Source: Verrucomicrobiales bacterium (GTDB lineage: Bacteria; Verrucomicrobiota; Verrucomicrobiia; Limisphaerales; Palsa-1400). From it: a stretch of DNA of 7,215 nucleotides. The notes below the pieces were generated by a model, which saw nothing but the letters and a program-made list of their open reading frames with translations, had not been told where the DNA came from and searched no databases. The first letter of the stretch is position 1. Every line of letters begins with the position of its first letter. The stretch spans positions 1-7,215 of the forward strand of contig JAQGOW010000575.1 in the NCBI GenBank assembly GCA_028293405.1. The letters run 5' to 3'. This document shows, one piece after another, positions 5,977 to 7,215 of this stretch. A program made the translations under genes and the position numbers.

Positions 5977-6027
5977 CCTCGGGAAATTTCGACTTTGCAG
6001 TTTGCACTTTGAACTTAAAGTAGTTCG
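5977..6027 (+). promoter_or_regulatory. Short spacer before dapF with heptad repeats
   Basis: The 51-nt gap contains three tandem heptamers, TTTGCAG (5994-6000), TTTGCAC (6001-6007) and TTTGAAC (6008-6014). The third overlaps an ACTTT/AAAGT dyad (6006-6010 and 6017-6021) immediately ahead of the dapF start. No Shine-Dalgarno sequence is visible, and no convincing -35/-10 pair. It may be a weak promoter, an operator, or merely a spacer. Confidence 0.35.
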
Positions 6028-6837
6028 ATGCTGATCCATTTCACAAAGATGAACGGTGCGGGGAATGATTTTGTGCTCATCGATAATCGTGATGGGAAAA
6101 TCAAAATGACGCCGGAAACAGCCGTTCGTATTTGCGATCGCCATCGCGGCATCGGCGCTGATGGCGTCATGCTGCTCGTCCCGACGACCTCCAGCCAAGC
6201 GGATTGGGCGTGGGACTTCTACAATGCTGATGGCAGCGAAGCTGAAATGTGCGGCAATGGAGCGCGTTGTTTCGCGCGTTACGTCGAACGCACGGCTGGG
6301 GTGAAGGGTGGTTTTAAATTTGAGACAAAAGCCGGCGTCATCAGCGCGAAACTTCAGGGTGAGCGCGTGACGATCAACCTAACGTCGCCAAAAGATTTGC
6401 GCCTAAACGAACTCGTGTCGATCAGCGGCGGGAAGACGGAGATTCACTCGCTCAACACCGGTGTTCCGCACGCGGTTGTTTATGTGCCCGATGCGGATAA
6501 GGCGATGGTTAGCACGCTGGGTCCAGAGATTCGGCGTCATCAACATTTCGCGCCGCGCGGGACGAACGTTAATTTTGTGCAACTCAAAGGTGGCAATACG
6601 ATTCGCGTTCGCACTTACGAACGAGGTGTGGAAGGCGAGACTTTGGCTTGCGGCACGGGCGTGTCGGCTTCGGCGATGATTTCCGCACGGTTGTATAAAT
6701 TGAAATCTCCAGTGCAGGTGCACGTGCAAGGCGGCGATGTCCTGGAGGTTGGTTTCGAAGAGAACGCGGGAACATTTTCAAACGTGACACTGACGGGGCC
6801 GGCTGATTTTGTTTTTGACGGACAGATCAGTCTTTGA
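6028..6837 (+). CDS. dapF: Diaminopimelate epimerase
   Basis: The 269-residue protein is full length for DapF, the cofactor-independent cytoplasmic racemase that converts LL- to meso-diaminopimelate, the last step before lysine and a building block of peptidoglycan. The start gives MLIHFTKMNGAGNDFVLID, the standard N-terminus. The two catalytic cysteines are present: C75 in EMCGNGARC and C208 in LACGTGVSASA. CDRHRGIGADGVML, FYNADGSEAE, NTGVPHAVVYV, RGTNVNFVQL and RTYERGVEGET are also intact. The gene follows the sdhD-like gene after 51 nt and precedes a creatininase-family gene by 34 nt. It has no visible Shine-Dalgarno sequence. There is no functional link to fumarase beyond possible co-transcription. 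Confidence 0.97.
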   Translation: MLIHFTKMNGAGNDFVLIDNRDGKIKMTPETAVRICDRHRGIGADGVMLLVPTTSSQADWAWDFYNADGSEAEMCGNGARCFARYVERTAGVKGGFKFETKAGVISAKLQGERVTINLTSPKDLRLNELVSISGGKTEIHSLNTGVPHAVVYVPDADKAMVSTLGPEIRRHQHFAPRGTNVNFVQLKGGNTIRVRTYERGVEGETLACGTGVSASAMISARLYKLKSPVQVHVQGGDVLEVGFEENAGTFSNVTLTGPADFVFDGQISL

Positions 6838-6871
6838 CGTCGGTCGTGGCCAGCGCATAATTGCACGTCTT

Positions 6872-7215
6872 ATGTTGCTCGAAAATCTCTCCTGGCCAGA
6901 GGTGCGCCAACTCAAAGTTGCCAACAAAATCGTTTTGTTTCCATTGGGGTCGTTCGAGCAACACGGCCTTCACATGCCGCTGACGACCGATACGGATATT
7001 GTCACGGGCATTGCGCGACGGCTGGAACAAAAACGGTCCGCAAAAATCCTGTGCCTCCCCACACTTTGGCCCGGGCATTCGACGCATCATTTAGCGTTTC
7101 CCGGAACACTGAGCGTTTCGCAAATGCCGTACATCGCGCTGGTTTGCGAGATGTGCCGGTCGATTGTGAAAATGGGGGCGAAGAAAGTTTTTCTGCTCAA
7201 CGGCCATGGTGGCAA
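6872..7215 (+). CDS. Creatininase-family metallo-amidohydrolase (3' partial)
   Basis: Only the first 114 residues are in the window; the frame is open at the edge. The N-terminus MLLENLSWPEVRQL fits the family's usual start. GSFEQHGLHMPLTTDTD supplies the expected metal ligands E29, H31 and D40; it is followed by WPGHSTHH, AFPGTLS and the NGHGG signature (110-114) just before the cut. Creatininase-family enzymes are metal-dependent cytoplasmic amidohydrolases that act on small cyclic amides or formamides (creatinine, the FAPy pathway intermediate, mycofactocin precursor peptide). The NGHGG form, rather than the NGHYE I recall for true creatininase, argues for one of the other activities. The substrate cannot be assigned. 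The start is inferred from homology; no ribosome binding site is visible. Confidence 0.88.
   Translation, partial: MLLENLSWPEVRQLKVANKIVLFPLGSFEQHGLHMPLTTDTDIVTGIARRLEQKRSAKILCLPTLWPGHSTHHLAFPGTLSVSQMPYIALVCEMCRSIVKMGAKKVFLLNGHGG

Overview
The window looks like a chromosomal segment of a Verrucomicrobiota bacterium, probably of the soil Spartobacteria/Chthoniobacter-Udaeobacter type. This placement is an inference. It rests on a very large secreted protein with autotransporter-associated beta-strand (PATR-type) repeats and no visible autotransporter barrel, a C-terminal segment of the 'LTWSSVGGTRYRVQ...RFYRI' type common in Verrucomicrobiota and Planctomycetota surface proteins, moderate GC content, and mostly Shine-Dalgarno-poor starts. 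No rRNA or other marker gene is present to confirm it.

Region 1 (3-3533) is the 3' part of one giant gene whose start lies outside the window. In order it encodes a beta-solenoid of PATR repeats, a complete endonuclease/exonuclease/phosphatase (EEP) domain with its catalytic motifs intact, a LamG-like jellyroll, and a short beta-rich C-terminal domain. It reads as a surface or extracellular phosphodiesterase or nuclease on a repeat stalk with a binding module. A strong intrinsic terminator follows the stop codon.

Region 2 (about 3588-4001) has no gene. It is dense in small dyads and short direct repeats: several hairpins, a run of nine C, 10-bp phased repeats, a 31-nt imperfect inverted repeat and tandem 9-mers. 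It ends in a good ribosome binding site. The + strand also changes here from C-rich, C-ending codons to G-rich, G/T-ending codons.

Region 3 (4002-5976) is a tight central-metabolism operon. Two genes encode the alpha and beta subunits of a class I [4Fe-4S] fumarase/tartrate-dehydratase-type hydro-lyase, followed 3 nt later by a small SdhD-like membrane anchor of succinate dehydrogenase. The pairing suggests the succinate to fumarate to malate steps of the TCA cycle, but no SdhA, SdhB or SdhC is in view.

Region 4 (6028-7215) holds dapF (diaminopimelate epimerase; lysine and peptidoglycan precursor synthesis), then the 5' part of a creatininase-family metallo-amidohydrolase that runs off the window. 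All five genes are on the + strand; the last four could form one transcription unit. No mobile element, CRISPR array, tRNA or rRNA was seen.
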